64,000 bases of DNA. Source: CALDTK01 sp965215215. Its GTDB lineage: Bacteria; Bacteroidota; Bacteroidia; Chitinophagales; Saprospiraceae. Position 1 is the stretch's first letter, and each line of letters starts with the position of its first letter. Under the pieces are notes generated by a model. The model was given only the letters and a program-made list of their open reading frames with translations. It was not told the DNA's origin and searched no databases. The stretch spans positions 682,001 to 746,000 of the forward strand of contig OZ244043.1 of NCBI GenBank assembly GCA_965215215.1, in the 5' to 3' direction. This document shows, one piece after another, positions 55,314 to 63,716 of the stretch. Made by a program: the position numbers and the translations under genes.

Positions 55314-56321
55314 TTATTTTTTGGAAGCCAGGTCGAGGGCCACATCGATAATCATATCTTCTTGACCGCCGACCATATTTCTTTTGCCCAATTCCATTAG
55401 AATCGTTCGGGTATCCAGATCATAGATTTTGGCGGCCTTTTCGGCGTGTAACAAGAAACTGGAATACACCCCGGCATACCCAAGAGACAAAGTCTCTCTA
55501 TCAACCCTGACCGGACGCACTTGCAGTGGACGCACCAGGTCTTCCGCGGCATCCATCAATTTATAAAGGTCTGAATTATGAGACACTTCCATTTTATTCA
55601 AAACGGCGATAAGTACTTCTAGTGGAGCATTTCCGGCACCGGCGCCCATACCCAACAAGGATGCATCGAGCCGATTTGCACCGTGCTGCATGGCCGTAAC
55701 CGTATTAGCCACACCCAGAGACAGATTATGATGACAATGGATACCTATCTCGGTTTCGGGGTCGAGAACATCTTTAAACGCCTTGATCCTATCTATTACA
55801 CCGTCCATCAGTAAAGCGCCCGCCGAATCGGTAACGTAGACACAGTGGGCCCCTGCCTTCTCCATTATTCTGGCCTGTTCGGCAAGTTCGGCCGGTTCGT
55901 TCATGTGGGCCAGCATTAAAAACCCGCCAACATCCATCCCTATCTCTCGGGCCGCCGTAATGTGTTGCAGGGCGGTATCGGCTTCCGTGCAATGGGTAGC
56001 CACTCGTACCGATCGCACCCCTAGTTCATAGGCTTTCTTTAAATCGTGTATCGTGGCAATTCCGGGAAGCACCAAGGTGGTCAGCTTTGCATGGGTCAGT
56101 TTTTCGCTAATACCCTCTAACCATTTCCAATCGGAAGTTGCCCCGAAGCCGTAATTAAAACTACCGCCCGCCAGGCCATCACCATGTGCAATTTCGATAG
56201 CATCGACTCCGGCACTATCTAAGGCAACAGCAATCGTTTCTATACTTTCTTTGGTGTACTGGTGTTTGATGGCGTGCATGCCATCACGTAGGGTAACATC
56301 TTGAATGTATAATTCTCTCAC
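55314..56321 (-). CDS. dmpG: 4-hydroxy-2-oxovalerate aldolase
   Basis: A 335-residue DmpG/MhpE/XylK-type aldolase. The N-terminal YIQDVTLRDGMHAIKHQYTK holds the Arg and metal-binding Asp, and GIHCHHNLSLGVANTV near residue 196 holds the metal-binding His pair. The C-terminus carries the small communication domain that pairs with the acetaldehyde dehydrogenase. It splits 4-hydroxy-2-oxovalerate into pyruvate and acetaldehyde. Its start overlaps the dehydrogenase stop (ATGA), matching the known need for the two to form a channelling complex. Confidence 0.93.
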   Translation of the reverse strand: MRELYIQDVTLRDGMHAIKHQYTKESIETIAVALDSAGVDAIEIAHGDGLAGGSFNYGFGATSDWKWLEGISEKLTHAKLTTLVLPGIATIHDLKKAYELGVRSVRVATHCTEADTALQHITAAREIGMDVGGFLMLAHMNEPAELAEQARIMEKAGAHCVYVTDSAGALLMDGVIDRIKAFKDVLDPETEIGIHCHHNLSLGVANTVTAMQHGANRLDASLLGMGAGAGNAPLEVLIAVLNKMEVSHNSDLYKLMDAAEDLVRPLQVRPVRVDRETLSLGYAGVYSSFLLHAEKAAKIYDLDTRTILMELGKRNMVGGQEDMIIDVALDLASKK

Positions 56322-57253
56322 AGGGTATCGGCGTATAAAGATTCGACGATATTTTCGGCGGTGGCGCGCGCAGCGCTCGTCATAATATCAAGGTTACCGG
56401 CATATTCTGGCAAGTAGTGCCCCGCACCGATAACTTTTAGAAATACCGAAGTTTTAAGCCCATGCCGATACCCGAGGTCTTGAATATAGACGGGTTCGGA
56501 TTCCGGAATGTCTTCAAACTGGATTTCCTGATGCATTTGATATCCAGGTACATAGTTTTGGACTTCTGCCACCATCGCCTTGATGCTGGTCCGGATTTCA
56601 TCTCGACTAGCTTGCTCCGATAATACGAAAACAGTGTCTCTCATGGCTAAAGGCGGCTCTGCCGGATTCAGAATGATAATCGCTTTTCCTTTATCGGCCC
56701 CGCCTACCTTTACGATAGCAGTAGATGTGGTTTCCGTAAATTCATCAATATTGGCTCTTGTTCCGGGTCCGGCGGATTTACTGGCTATGGAAGCGATAAT
56801 CTCCCCATAATGCACTTTTGCCACTTTACGAACGGCTGCCACAATCGGAATGGTGGCCTGCCCACCGCAGGTAACCATATTTACGTTAGCAAGATTCATT
56901 GTCTCCGGAAAATTCACTGCGGGCACCACGTACGGTCCGATGGCCGCTGGGGTTAGATCGATCATCCTTTTATCGGAAAAGGCCTTTATTTTTTCCCAGT
57001 TGTAAGTATGTGCCTTTACGGAGGTGGCATCGAACACAATCTTGATGTCTGCCCATTCATCCATCTCGATTAGACCATCAACCCCGGTATGGCAAATAGC
57101 GACCCCCAGGCGTTTTGCCCTGGCTAGCCCGTCTGACTTCGGATCGATACCCACTAGTACCGACATTTTAAGAACGGTGGAAAGCCGCAAGATCTTGATC
57201 ATTAAATCTGTTCCGATATTGCCGGACCCGATAATAGCTACTTTGGTTTTCAT
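56318..57253 (-). CDS. dmpF: acetaldehyde dehydrogenase (acylating)
   Basis: A 311-residue enzyme of DmpF/MhpF/XylQ type. IIGSGNIGTDLMIKILR near residue 7 binds NAD, and VNMVTCGGQATIPIVAAV holds the catalytic Cys129. It converts acetaldehyde, NAD and CoA to acetyl-CoA. In the pathway it acts after the aldolase with which it forms a channelling complex. Intact, normal length; 9 bp after the hydratase. Confidence 0.94.
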   Translation of the reverse strand: MKTKVAIIGSGNIGTDLMIKILRLSTVLKMSVLVGIDPKSDGLARAKRLGVAICHTGVDGLIEMDEWADIKIVFDATSVKAHTYNWEKIKAFSDKRMIDLTPAAIGPYVVPAVNFPETMNLANVNMVTCGGQATIPIVAAVRKVAKVHYGEIIASIASKSAGPGTRANIDEFTETTSTAIVKVGGADKGKAIIILNPAEPPLAMRDTVFVLSEQASRDEIRTSIKAMVAEVQNYVPGYQMHQEIQFEDIPESEPVYIQDLGYRHGLKTSVFLKVIGAGHYLPEYAGNLDIMTSAARATAENIVESLYADTL

Positions 57254-57262
57254 CGTGCTGCC

Positions 57263-58039
57263 TTACTTGGAAAATTCAACGGATACATTACCTAAGTTTT
57301 CGAACCGTACCGATATGGTATCGCCTTCGGCAACGGAAACCATCGGGCCCACCGCGCCTGAAAGAATGAGCTCACCGGCGCGTAAGGGATTACCTACGGA
57401 AACCATTTTCTGGGCTAGCCAGAGCGTCGCGTTCAATGGAGACCCTAAACAGGAGGCTCCGGTACCTTCCGAAACTACTTCACCATTTTTCGACAGTTTC
57501 ATTTGCGTACCCGCTACATCGATCTCGGTAAGTCTTTTCGGGCTATGGCCCAATACGTAATGGCTTGCCGAAGCATTGTCGGCCACGGTATCGGTAATTT
57601 TTATCTTCCAATCTTTTACCCTACTTCCTACGATTTCGATGGCCGGAAGTGCGTAATCGATAGCCCTGATTATATCCACACTAGTCATGTTTTGCTTATC
57701 AAGATCATGTTTCAAGACGAAGGCGATTTCCGCTTCTACCTTGGGCTGCATGAGTTCTTGCATGGAGACCGATAATCCGTTAAGCAGTTCCATATCATGG
57801 AAGAGAACACCAAAATCAGGTTGGTCGACTCCTAACTGTTGTTGTACCACTTTAGAGGTCAGCCCAATTTTCTTCCCAACCACACGGGCTCCATTGCTTT
57901 CGCTAAGCGAAGTATTTACACGCTGAATTTCATAGGCCAGGGCGATATCTTCAACTCCGATCTCTTCGCTGATAGGGGCGATTGCCATTTTTGTAAACGC
58001 CGCCTTACGAAAACGTTCTGCTATTTCTTCTGCTGTCAT
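57263..58039 (-). CDS. dmpE: 2-keto-4-pentenoate hydratase (2-oxopent-4-enoate hydratase)
   Basis: A 258-residue hydratase of the DmpE/MhpD/XylJ family, normal length. GKKIGLTSKVVQQQLGVDQP near residue 55 and VEAEIAFVLKHDL near residue 100 are the metal/substrate loops, and later PAIEIVGSRVKDW adds another. It hydrates 2-oxopent-4-enoate to 4-hydroxy-2-oxovalerate. 4-Oxalocrotonate decarboxylase is a close relative, so a decarboxylase cannot be fully excluded, but the pairing with aldolase and the absence of the oxalocrotonate branch favour hydratase. Confidence 0.88.
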   Translation of the reverse strand: MTAEEIAERFRKAAFTKMAIAPISEEIGVEDIALAYEIQRVNTSLSESNGARVVGKKIGLTSKVVQQQLGVDQPDFGVLFHDMELLNGLSVSMQELMQPKVEAEIAFVLKHDLDKQNMTSVDIIRAIDYALPAIEIVGSRVKDWKIKITDTVADNASASHYVLGHSPKRLTEIDVAGTQMKLSKNGEVVSEGTGASCLGSPLNATLWLAQKMVSVGNPLRAGELILSGAVGPMVSVAEGDTISVRFENLGNVSVEFSK

Positions 58040-58066
58040 GAAAACTTGCTACTAAATAAGCATTCT

Positions 58067-59014
58067 TTATTCCGGCCCGATAGAGTCCGCTAAAAAGGTC
58101 GGTGAAAGTTCGGGGCCCCACCAGATAATTCCCTCGGCCAAGTCTTTCTCTTCCCATACCACGGTCTCCCAAGATGGGTCGTGAATGTGATATCCGCCGC
58201 TGAACAATTCCAAACGATGCCCACTGCCCGGGTCGATGGCGTAGATAAATGACCCTTGCGTAATACCGTGTCTTCCCGGTGCTACACTAAGCTCAATTCC
58301 GTTTTCTTTGAAGATATCGGCCGCTCTGGCTACGTCCTGAAAATTATCAAGGTAAAAAGCGGTGTGGTGCAACCTATTCTGTCTGCCTTCCGCATCGTGC
58401 ATAATAGCAAGGTCATGCACCAGACTGGTCACCGATGACCAGTGGGCCAGCTCAAACCCATTGTCGAGTTTAATGCACTCACGGCTTTTAAAGCCAAACA
58501 GTTCTTCGTGCAATTTCATGGATGCCCCCGGATCGCCGACATTAAAATTTACGTGGTCTATACATCGCGGAGAAACGCCATGGTCAAATGATTTGAACAC
58601 CTGATTTTTCAGACGGGACCTTTTTCCTTCGGGCGCTAGGGGGCGCTCCATTTTATAGTAGATCTCATAGGTCTGACCGGTGGGAATGGTAAACCTGAAG
58701 GCTTTTCCCAAACCGGCTTCTTCGCCTTCTTCTACCCAGCGCGTTTCCATGCCGGCATCTCGTACTTTTTTCTCGTACATCTCGACATGCTCCGGTTTTT
58801 CTGTTTTCCAGGCGATGTGGTCGAGCATCGCTTTTTCCCCTTCGATAAGTATCAGGGTATGGTGCTCAAAATCGGCCCAGGCCCGGTAATAAATTTTGTT
58901 TCCTTCCCGTTTTTGTTCGTTCAGACCGACGATATCGTGGAAAAACCAATGTGACTTTTCCAGATCGGGCGTAATTAACGCTACGTGTCCTAGGGTGGCT
59001 AATTTCGAATCCAT
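58067..59014 (-). CDS. xylE: catechol 2,3-dioxygenase (extradiol)
   Basis: A 315-residue two-domain vicinal-oxygen-chelate enzyme. The N-terminal domain starts KLATLGHVALITPDLEKS. The C-terminal domain holds the iron ligands: CIDHVNFNV (His154), RLHHTAFYLDN (His216/217) and SGHRLELFSGGY (Glu269), spaced as in catechol 2,3-dioxygenases. It opens catechol or an alkyl-catechol between C2 and C3 to give a yellow 2-hydroxymuconic semialdehyde-type product. It is the second gene of the operon, 49 bp after the hydrolase. Which catechol is preferred cannot be told. Confidence 0.9.
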   Translation of the reverse strand: MDSKLATLGHVALITPDLEKSHWFFHDIVGLNEQKREGNKIYYRAWADFEHHTLILIEGEKAMLDHIAWKTEKPEHVEMYEKKVRDAGMETRWVEEGEEAGLGKAFRFTIPTGQTYEIYYKMERPLAPEGKRSRLKNQVFKSFDHGVSPRCIDHVNFNVGDPGASMKLHEELFGFKSRECIKLDNGFELAHWSSVTSLVHDLAIMHDAEGRQNRLHHTAFYLDNFQDVARAADIFKENGIELSVAPGRHGITQGSFIYAIDPGSGHRLELFSGGYHIHDPSWETVVWEEKDLAEGIIWWGPELSPTFLADSIGPE

Positions 59015-59063
59015 ACTATTAATTGTTTGGTGGCTGATTGTTGAACATTCCCAATCAGTGTTC

Positions 59064-59912
59064 TTAGATTTTGTTTGTGAAAAAAAGTTCTAAAAGCGCA
59101 TGAAATTCGCTTTTAAATTCGATTTGGGTCCAATGGCTACAGTGGTTGAAAACATGCATTTGCGCCTTCGGCAGATGCTGAATCAGGTAGTAGCTGGTCT
59201 CTACGTTGACAAGCAAATCTTGGAGGCCGTGAATGAGCAAGAACGGATGTTCCATATTGCGAAGCGATCCTTCGGGTATCACAATATCATCTAAATGTTT
59301 TTGTCTCGGTGCGGGAAACATAGCTTCGAACGAACTCCGCACTTCAGCTTGCATGGTGGCATCGTAGCGCATGTTGGCAATTTCGCTCAGTTGCCCCTTG
59401 ATCGTATTTTGATTGTACGAAAACCAAGAGATCATATTGGCCAAAAGCTCCGGAGACGGGTCGTCGTAATAGCCCCAGGTGCGATCAAGTTCAGGCGTGA
59501 GCGTGGTAGGTGCCCCGGCCGCGCCCATCAAAACCACCTTTTTAAACCGTTCAGAATGGTTCATCAGCACCTGTAAGGCAATCGCCCCACCCATAGAGTT
59601 CCCAACCAGATGTACCTTATCTAATTTTAAATGATCGAGCATGCCGATGATCTGGTCGGTCCAGATACGCATCCACTTACGCATGCCTACCGGGGGATTT
59701 TCAGGATGGTAGCTTTTTCCGAAACCCGCAAGATCCGGGGCCATACAGTAAAAGTTTTCTCCGAACTCCGGCATGATATATTGCCAGTTCGAAAATCCCG
59801 ATGCGCCTGGCCCCGAACCGTGAAGAAAAAGGATAGCTTCCTTTTTTTCGGTACCGGTCTCGTTTATGTACGTTGGGTACGAGGTCTCTAAGATTCTATT
59901 CGATATATCCAT
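59064..59912 (-). CDS. xylF: 2-hydroxymuconic semialdehyde hydrolase (meta-cleavage product hydrolase)
   Basis: A 282-residue alpha/beta hydrolase of the XylF/DmpD/BphD type. LFLHGSGPGASGFSNWQY (about 28-45) is the characteristic HGxGPGA oxyanion loop, LVGNSMGGAIALQVLM near residue 102 holds Ser106, LLIHGLQDLLVNVE the Asp and FNHCSHWTQIE the His. It cleaves the ring-opened product into 2-oxopent-4-enoate plus formate or a carboxylate. It is first in the operon. There is no 2-hydroxymuconic semialdehyde dehydrogenase gene here, so this is the hydrolytic branch only. Confidence 0.92.
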   Translation of the reverse strand: MDISNRILETSYPTYINETGTEKKEAILFLHGSGPGASGFSNWQYIMPEFGENFYCMAPDLAGFGKSYHPENPPVGMRKWMRIWTDQIIGMLDHLKLDKVHLVGNSMGGAIALQVLMNHSERFKKVVLMGAAGAPTTLTPELDRTWGYYDDPSPELLANMISWFSYNQNTIKGQLSEIANMRYDATMQAEVRSSFEAMFPAPRQKHLDDIVIPEGSLRNMEHPFLLIHGLQDLLVNVETSYYLIQHLPKAQMHVFNHCSHWTQIEFKSEFHALLELFFTNKI

Positions 59913-59975
59913 TTAAAAGTTTAAGATATTGAGGCTTTAAAGCAGTGCGCTATCACTTAAAGAAATCTACTTCCG

Positions 59976-59983
59976 CAAATGTA
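59976..59983 (-). promoter_or_regulatory. candidate -7 element of the meta-cleavage operon
   Basis: TACATTTG on the minus strand matches the Bacteroidota TAnnTTTG consensus, about 64 bp before the hydrolase start. A clear TTTG -33 element at normal spacing was not found, consistent with an activator-dependent promoter. Confidence 0.5.
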
Positions 59984-60004
59984 GAACCGAATTCTTGAAC
60001 AGAA

Positions 60005-60032
60005 TTGTACAAAACGACTATCTTGTTGTACA
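60005..60032. promoter_or_regulatory. candidate AraC binding site, two TTGTACA repeats 21 bp apart
   Basis: TTGTACA at 60005-60011 and again at 60026-60032, in the same orientation, two helical turns apart and just upstream of the -7 element. AraC-type activators often bind direct half-sites at this spacing. Confidence 0.5.
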
Positions 60033-60058
60033 TTTTGAAACAAGCTTTATCAGTTAAT

Positions 60059-60199
60059 CCTGGCGTTGTTGCATGAATCGCGCCTGATCGTAGCCTAGTG
60101 GTCTGTCAAGCTTAAGTTTTCGAGTTAATCTGCGGCGTCTTTTTGTAGCTGACGGCGTTACTCGAGCACGCAGTACGTCTGCACAACCAGAATACGGCC
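60059..60199. other. GC-rich fragment at island border, possible IS end
   Basis: The sequence turns GC-rich at 60058. GGCGTTGTTGCATGAATCG (60062-60080) resembles the terminus of some IS5/IS903-type elements. A 61-residue minus frame crosses it (60054-60239) but is not recognised and runs into IS66. Confidence 0.35.
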
Positions 60200-60207
60200 G
60201 TAAGCGC

Positions 60208-61577
60208 CTAGCCAACCACGTCTTGCACGGCTGATGCATGATGACTAGGCAACAGCTCGGCGATCCGGTTGACGGGGTGTTGCAGGATGCGTTCGAGGGT
60301 GTCGTTGAGCCACGCGCGCGGGTTCACACCGGCGGCCTCGCAGCTCAGCAGCAGACCGTAGAGTACCGCTGAGTTCAGCGCCGCGCCGTGGTCGCCGGCG
60401 AACAGGGACTCCGAAGCGGGGCCCCTGCGCCCCATTTCTTCGTGGCGCCCGAGCGCCAGCGGGCGCACGCGGTTCTCGATGCCGTTGTTATCGACCTCTA
60501 TGCGGCCGTCGGCCATCGCGGCGGCCGCGACCGCGGGCCACCGGTCGAGGGCGTACCCGACGCCCCCCCCGAGGGGAGTCTTCGGGAGCACGGCGTACCG
60601 GTGGTCGGCGAGCCTCCCGTCGAAGCGTTCGACGAGCGGGGCCAGATCCTTGCCGCGGGTGTCGAGCCGCTCGTCCGGGGGCTGACCCCGGCACCCCGCC
60701 TCGACGCTGTAGATCCGTTGGATGATCGCGAGGGCCTCCTCGGCGCGGGGATCGGCGTCGCGGGCCTCGACGAACTTGCGGCGCACGTGCGCCAGGCACC
60801 CGACGCGGCGGATCTCGGCGCCGGTGGCGCGCAAAGCGTCGAGCGCCTTTCCGTAGGCCCCGTAGCCGTCGGTCCGGAGGGTGCCGTTGAAGCCGGTCAG
60901 TACGGCGGTCGGCACCCGCGCCGCCCGCGAGCGGTCGTAGCGCAGGGCGACCGCCCCGGTCCCCGGATCGTGCACCAACCACATCCAACCTCGATGTGTA
61001 GCTCCGGGCTTATCCTCACTCAAGACCTTGATGCCCGATTCGTCCATCTGGACGTAGTCGGCGGCGAGGATCCCGGCCACGAGCGCGTCGTAGAGGGGGC
61101 GCAGGGTGACCCCGACGCGCTCGACCCACTCACCCATCGTCGCGCGCGACAGCGCCCACCCGCGGTCGCGACGCAGGGCCTCCGCCTGGCGGTAGAGGGG
61201 CTGGTGATCGGGGTGCACTTCCCCGCCGCCATCCGGATCCCCGTCGGCGGGGAAGCGGGGGGCGAGGACCTCGATGTCGACGGGGAAGTGCGCGGGCAAC
61301 GGGTTGCGGCCCGGGCGTCTGGTCGCCACCCGCGCGGCGGCGGGCTCCTGGCGGGGAGGGTGTCGTCGCCGCCCGCGTCGCGCTCGGTGAACAGGCCGAG
61401 CTGCTCGTCGCCGGCGGCCACGAAGCGCTCCGAGCGGCGCCCGAACAACCGGCGGCGGAGTTTGTCGAGCTCGGCTTCGAGTAGTGCGATGCGGGCGTCC
61501 TCGCGCGCGACGACGGTGCGGTGATCTCGGTCGGTAACCACGGCCGACAAGATACCGACCGGCCGCCGGGCATCCAA
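60208..61577 (-). pseudogene. tnpC: IS66 tnpC transposase, frameshifted
   Basis: The N-terminal part (ARIALLEAELDKLRRRLFGR, then SERFVAAGDEQLGLF) is in one frame and the rest (RPGRNPLPAHFPVDIEVL, then ADYVQMDESGIKVLSED, VGCLAHVRRKFVEARDAD and NNGIENRVRPLALGRHE) in another. The frames meet near 61353-61356 at a run of four G on the plus strand; one more base there would restore a continuous IS66 TnpC of about 455 residues. It is either a real homopolymer deletion or a sequence error. Otherwise the DDE core is complete. Start near 61577. Confidence 0.85.
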
Positions 61578-61602
61578 GCCGGACCCCAGTAAACACAGGG
61601 CT

Positions 61603-61956
61603 TCAGGCCGCTTTCCGGTACCGTTTGCGCCGCTGGATCGAGGCGAGCTTCACCCCGCCGAGGATCAGGGCGAGCGTCTCGGCGGTGACGGTCGCGTAGC
61701 CGGTGCGCGCCTCGGCGACCGGGAGCTCGAGGGTTCCTTGAGCCAGGACTTTATAGTACACCGCGAAGCCGTCGCCCTCGAAGCGGAGCAGCTTGTTGCG
61801 GTCGCGGCGGCGGTTGACGAAGCAGTAGACCGCCCCGTCGGTGGGGTCACGGCCGAGCTCGCGGCGGACGATCCCCCCGAGCCCGGCGTACCCTTCGCGC
61901 ATATCGCACGGACCGGTGTAAAAGAATAAGCGGGTGTGGGCGGCGAGGGCGAGCAC
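61603..61956 (-). CDS. tnpB: IS66 TnpB accessory protein
   Basis: About 117 residues from a GTG at 61956, the usual IS66 TnpB size. RLFFYTGPCDMREGYAGLGG is close to the family signature, followed by DGAVYCFVNRRRDRNKLLRF and FAVYYKVLAQGTLELP. It is needed for transposition of IS66-type elements, with an unclear role. The frame is open further upstream, overlapping tnpA. Confidence 0.85.
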   Translation of the reverse strand: MLALAAHTRLFFYTGPCDMREGYAGLGGIVRRELGRDPTDGAVYCFVNRRRDRNKLLRFEGDGFAVYYKVLAQGTLELPVAEARTGYATVTAETLALILGGVKLASIQRRKRYRKAA

Positions 61957-61967
61957 GGCGGGGTCGA

Positions 61968-62234
61968 TTAGACCGGGACGCGCACCACGGTACCGTCGGG
62001 GTAGTGGACCTCGGGGCGGCGAGCGGCGCCCGGGCCACTCGGCAGGCGCAGCTCCGTGAACGCCGCGGGCGCGGGGTCGGCGCCCGCGGTCGATGATGTC
62101 GGTGCCCCGTCGTGGAGTTCTTCGCGGCGCCAGTAGGCGAAGGTGGCGAGCTTGACGCCCTCGCGTTCGCAGAACGCACGCTGGGTGAGTCCGGAGGTGC
62201 GCCACTGTTCGGGGAGGTGGGAGAGGTTTGCCAT
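61968..62234 (-). CDS. tnpA: IS66 TnpA DNA-binding protein
   Basis: An 88-residue protein with a helix-turn-helix-like N-terminus (EQWRTSGLTQRAFCEREGVK, then FAYWRRE) typical of IS66 TnpA. Its stop lies 12 bp before the likely tnpB start. The C-terminal half is short and variable. Confidence 0.82.
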   Translation of the reverse strand: MANLSHLPEQWRTSGLTQRAFCEREGVKLATFAYWRREELHDGAPTSSTAGADPAPAAFTELRLPSGPGAARRPEVHYPDGTVVRVPV

Positions 62235-62294
62235 GGGCGCGAAGCTCCGGGGGAACAGCGCACACCTACAAGACGTGGTTAGCTAGGCGCTTAC

Positions 62295-63201
62295 TCTACT
62301 CCGTTGATAGTTGCCCAGGCACGCAGCTGGTGGGAGATGAACTCCGGACCGTTGTCACAGCGGACATAAGCTGGCAGGCCTCAATAGTCCACAATCTGAT
62401 CCAGCACCTCGATGAGCTTTCTGGCCGAGATACTGGTGTGCGCTTCGGTCCACAGCGCTCGCCGACTACCCTCGTCCATGACGTTGATAATGCGTACTTG
62501 CTTCTTAGTCGGTCCCACCACCCAGTCGCTGACAAAGTCCATGGCCCAGCCCTCGTTCACTCCATCGGGACTAATCAGGTCACGATACTCCCGATGTAGT
62601 CGCTTACGGCGGGGTGGACAGCGTAGGTTGAGCCCCTCTGCTCGCCAGATGCGGTACACGCGCTTGTGGTTGTCACTGAGTTTGCCCTGGTTACGTAAGT
62701 AGTGATAGATCTTCCAAAAGCCCCAGCTCAGGTAGCGCTCATCGGTGGCGGTACGGCGCAGCAACCTGGCCAACTCCTCGTCCGCTACTTCCGGACGGTG
62801 ACCGGCTTTACGGCTACGGTAAGTAGCGCGGCGAAAGCCCAAGACGCGGCAGCTGCGGCGTTCGCTGCTGCCCTGGCTCGATCGAACGGTATCGATCAAG
62901 CCTTCCTGTCGTCTTGAGCTTGCCACTTTTTTAGCATGCCGTAGCCCTGTTTGAAGATGTCATGATCGATACTCAGCTCGGCGTAGATCTTCTTGAGCCG
63001 TTTGTTTTCGCGCTCCAGTTCCTGGAGTCGGCGCTGGGTGTCGTCTTCTTCCGTAGCGTGGTCTTTCTTCCACTTATAGAAGGTAGCGGGGCTGATTTGC
63101 AGTTCGCGACTGAGGTCGGCTACGGAGGTGCCCCCGTCGTGTTTGGCAAGGGCTTCGAGCCGCTGCTGTTTGGTGAATTTGCTCTTACGCATGTTGGTCA
63201 T
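62295..63201 (-). pseudogene. IS3-type orfAB transposase: frameshift intact, nonsense and truncated
   Basis: OrfA is 101 residues (FTKQQRLEALAKHDGGTSVA, then ISPATFYKWKKD) with a leucine-zipper-like tail. Near its end the minus strand reads A-AAA-AAG (62926-62932) in the right phase for -1 frameshifting into orfB, which continues VASSRRQEGLIDT and reaches GWAMDFVSDW (first Asp) and RIINVMDEGSRRALW. At 62381 a TGA replaces an Arg codon, then YVRCDNGPEFISHQLRAW (second Asp) follows and the gene is cut at 62295. It is therefore inactive. Confidence 0.85.
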
Positions 63202-63230
63202 GGATTAAAGTAAAAGTAAGGGAGTACTTC
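62295..63230 (-). mobile_element. IS3-family element truncated by IS66
   Basis: The remaining part has orfA (62896-63201) and the first two thirds of orfB. The IS66 end cuts it at 62295, and no matching continuation of orfB was found on the other side of IS66 (before 60200). The right terminal repeat could not be placed; the end near 63230 is approximate. Confidence 0.75.
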
Positions 63231-63355
63231 TACTAATCAAATGGTACGCTTGAGGGGAAGTCTACACGGCACCCAACAAGTCGGTTCACGCATTGGGTGT
63301 ATTCCTAAAGTCTTGGCGCTTGTACCGTCAATACACTTACATTATGGGTTAACTT

Positions 63356-63716
63356 TTAATCTGAAACGAAGATTCCTTCTCGGCTAAATTCTACAAATTC
63401 AACCCCTTCTTCAAATAGCTCGATCAGTTTATCTAGATGACCCTCGAAATAATTTAATAACTCTTTGTTGCTAACCTTTCCAAATGTCAAGTATAACACT
63501 TTCGGGGGTGATCCATTTGAGTAGTAATTATCTTTGAAATCTGAATCCTTGGTAATTACAGACCTCTCGCCCTCAATAGCAATTTTGATAATTTCTTCAT
63601 CCTACAGAAAGAAGGTGGCCGCTGATCGTATCCGTAGTGTGAATACAATCGTGGCTCTTCCGTTTTAGAAACGATGATAATTTAAATGGTAATTGCGTAT
63701 CTACTATAAACTTCAT
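63356..63716 (-). pseudogene. DUF5615 PIN-like toxin, frameshifted
   Basis: The first part reads MKFIVDTQLPFKLSSFLKRK and HDCIHTTD, then hits a stop. One frame over it continues DEEIIKIAIEGERSVITKDS and DFKDNYYSNGSPPKVLYL, ending IFVSD. These match the DUF5615 toxin family. A single extra base near 63604 on the plus strand explains the break: removing it would give SVDEEIIKIA. Its start overlaps the DUF433 stop (ATGA). The region 63202-63355 before it holds no gene. Confidence 0.82.

Larger units (their letters stand above)
54292..60058 (-). mobile_element. low-GC catechol meta-cleavage island
   Basis: A 5.8-kb block visibly poorer in GC (mid 40s %, lower in the regulator) than its surroundings. 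It begins at the right end of IS element B and ends near 60058, where base composition shifts abruptly. It carries six genes on one strand: an AraC regulator and five meta-pathway enzymes. Base usage and the flanking IS elements point to transfer from another, lower-GC bacterium, probably also of this phylum given the TAnnTTTG-like promoter. Confidence 0.75.
60200..62294 (-). mobile_element. IS66-family insertion sequence
   Basis: 2095 bp with 26-bp terminal repeats (GTAAGCGCCTAGC at the start, one mismatch between ends), typical of IS66. It holds tnpA, tnpB and a frameshifted tnpC on the minus strand. The 8-bp flanks (ATACGGCC left, TCTACTCC right) are not a target duplication, so the two ends were probably joined by recombination or deletion. 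Confidence 0.88.

Noticed and set aside
60054..60239. 61-residue minus frame beside IS66 as a gene
   Set aside because: It runs across the IS66 terminal repeat and the island border and matches no family I know; probably a chance frame or IS fragment.
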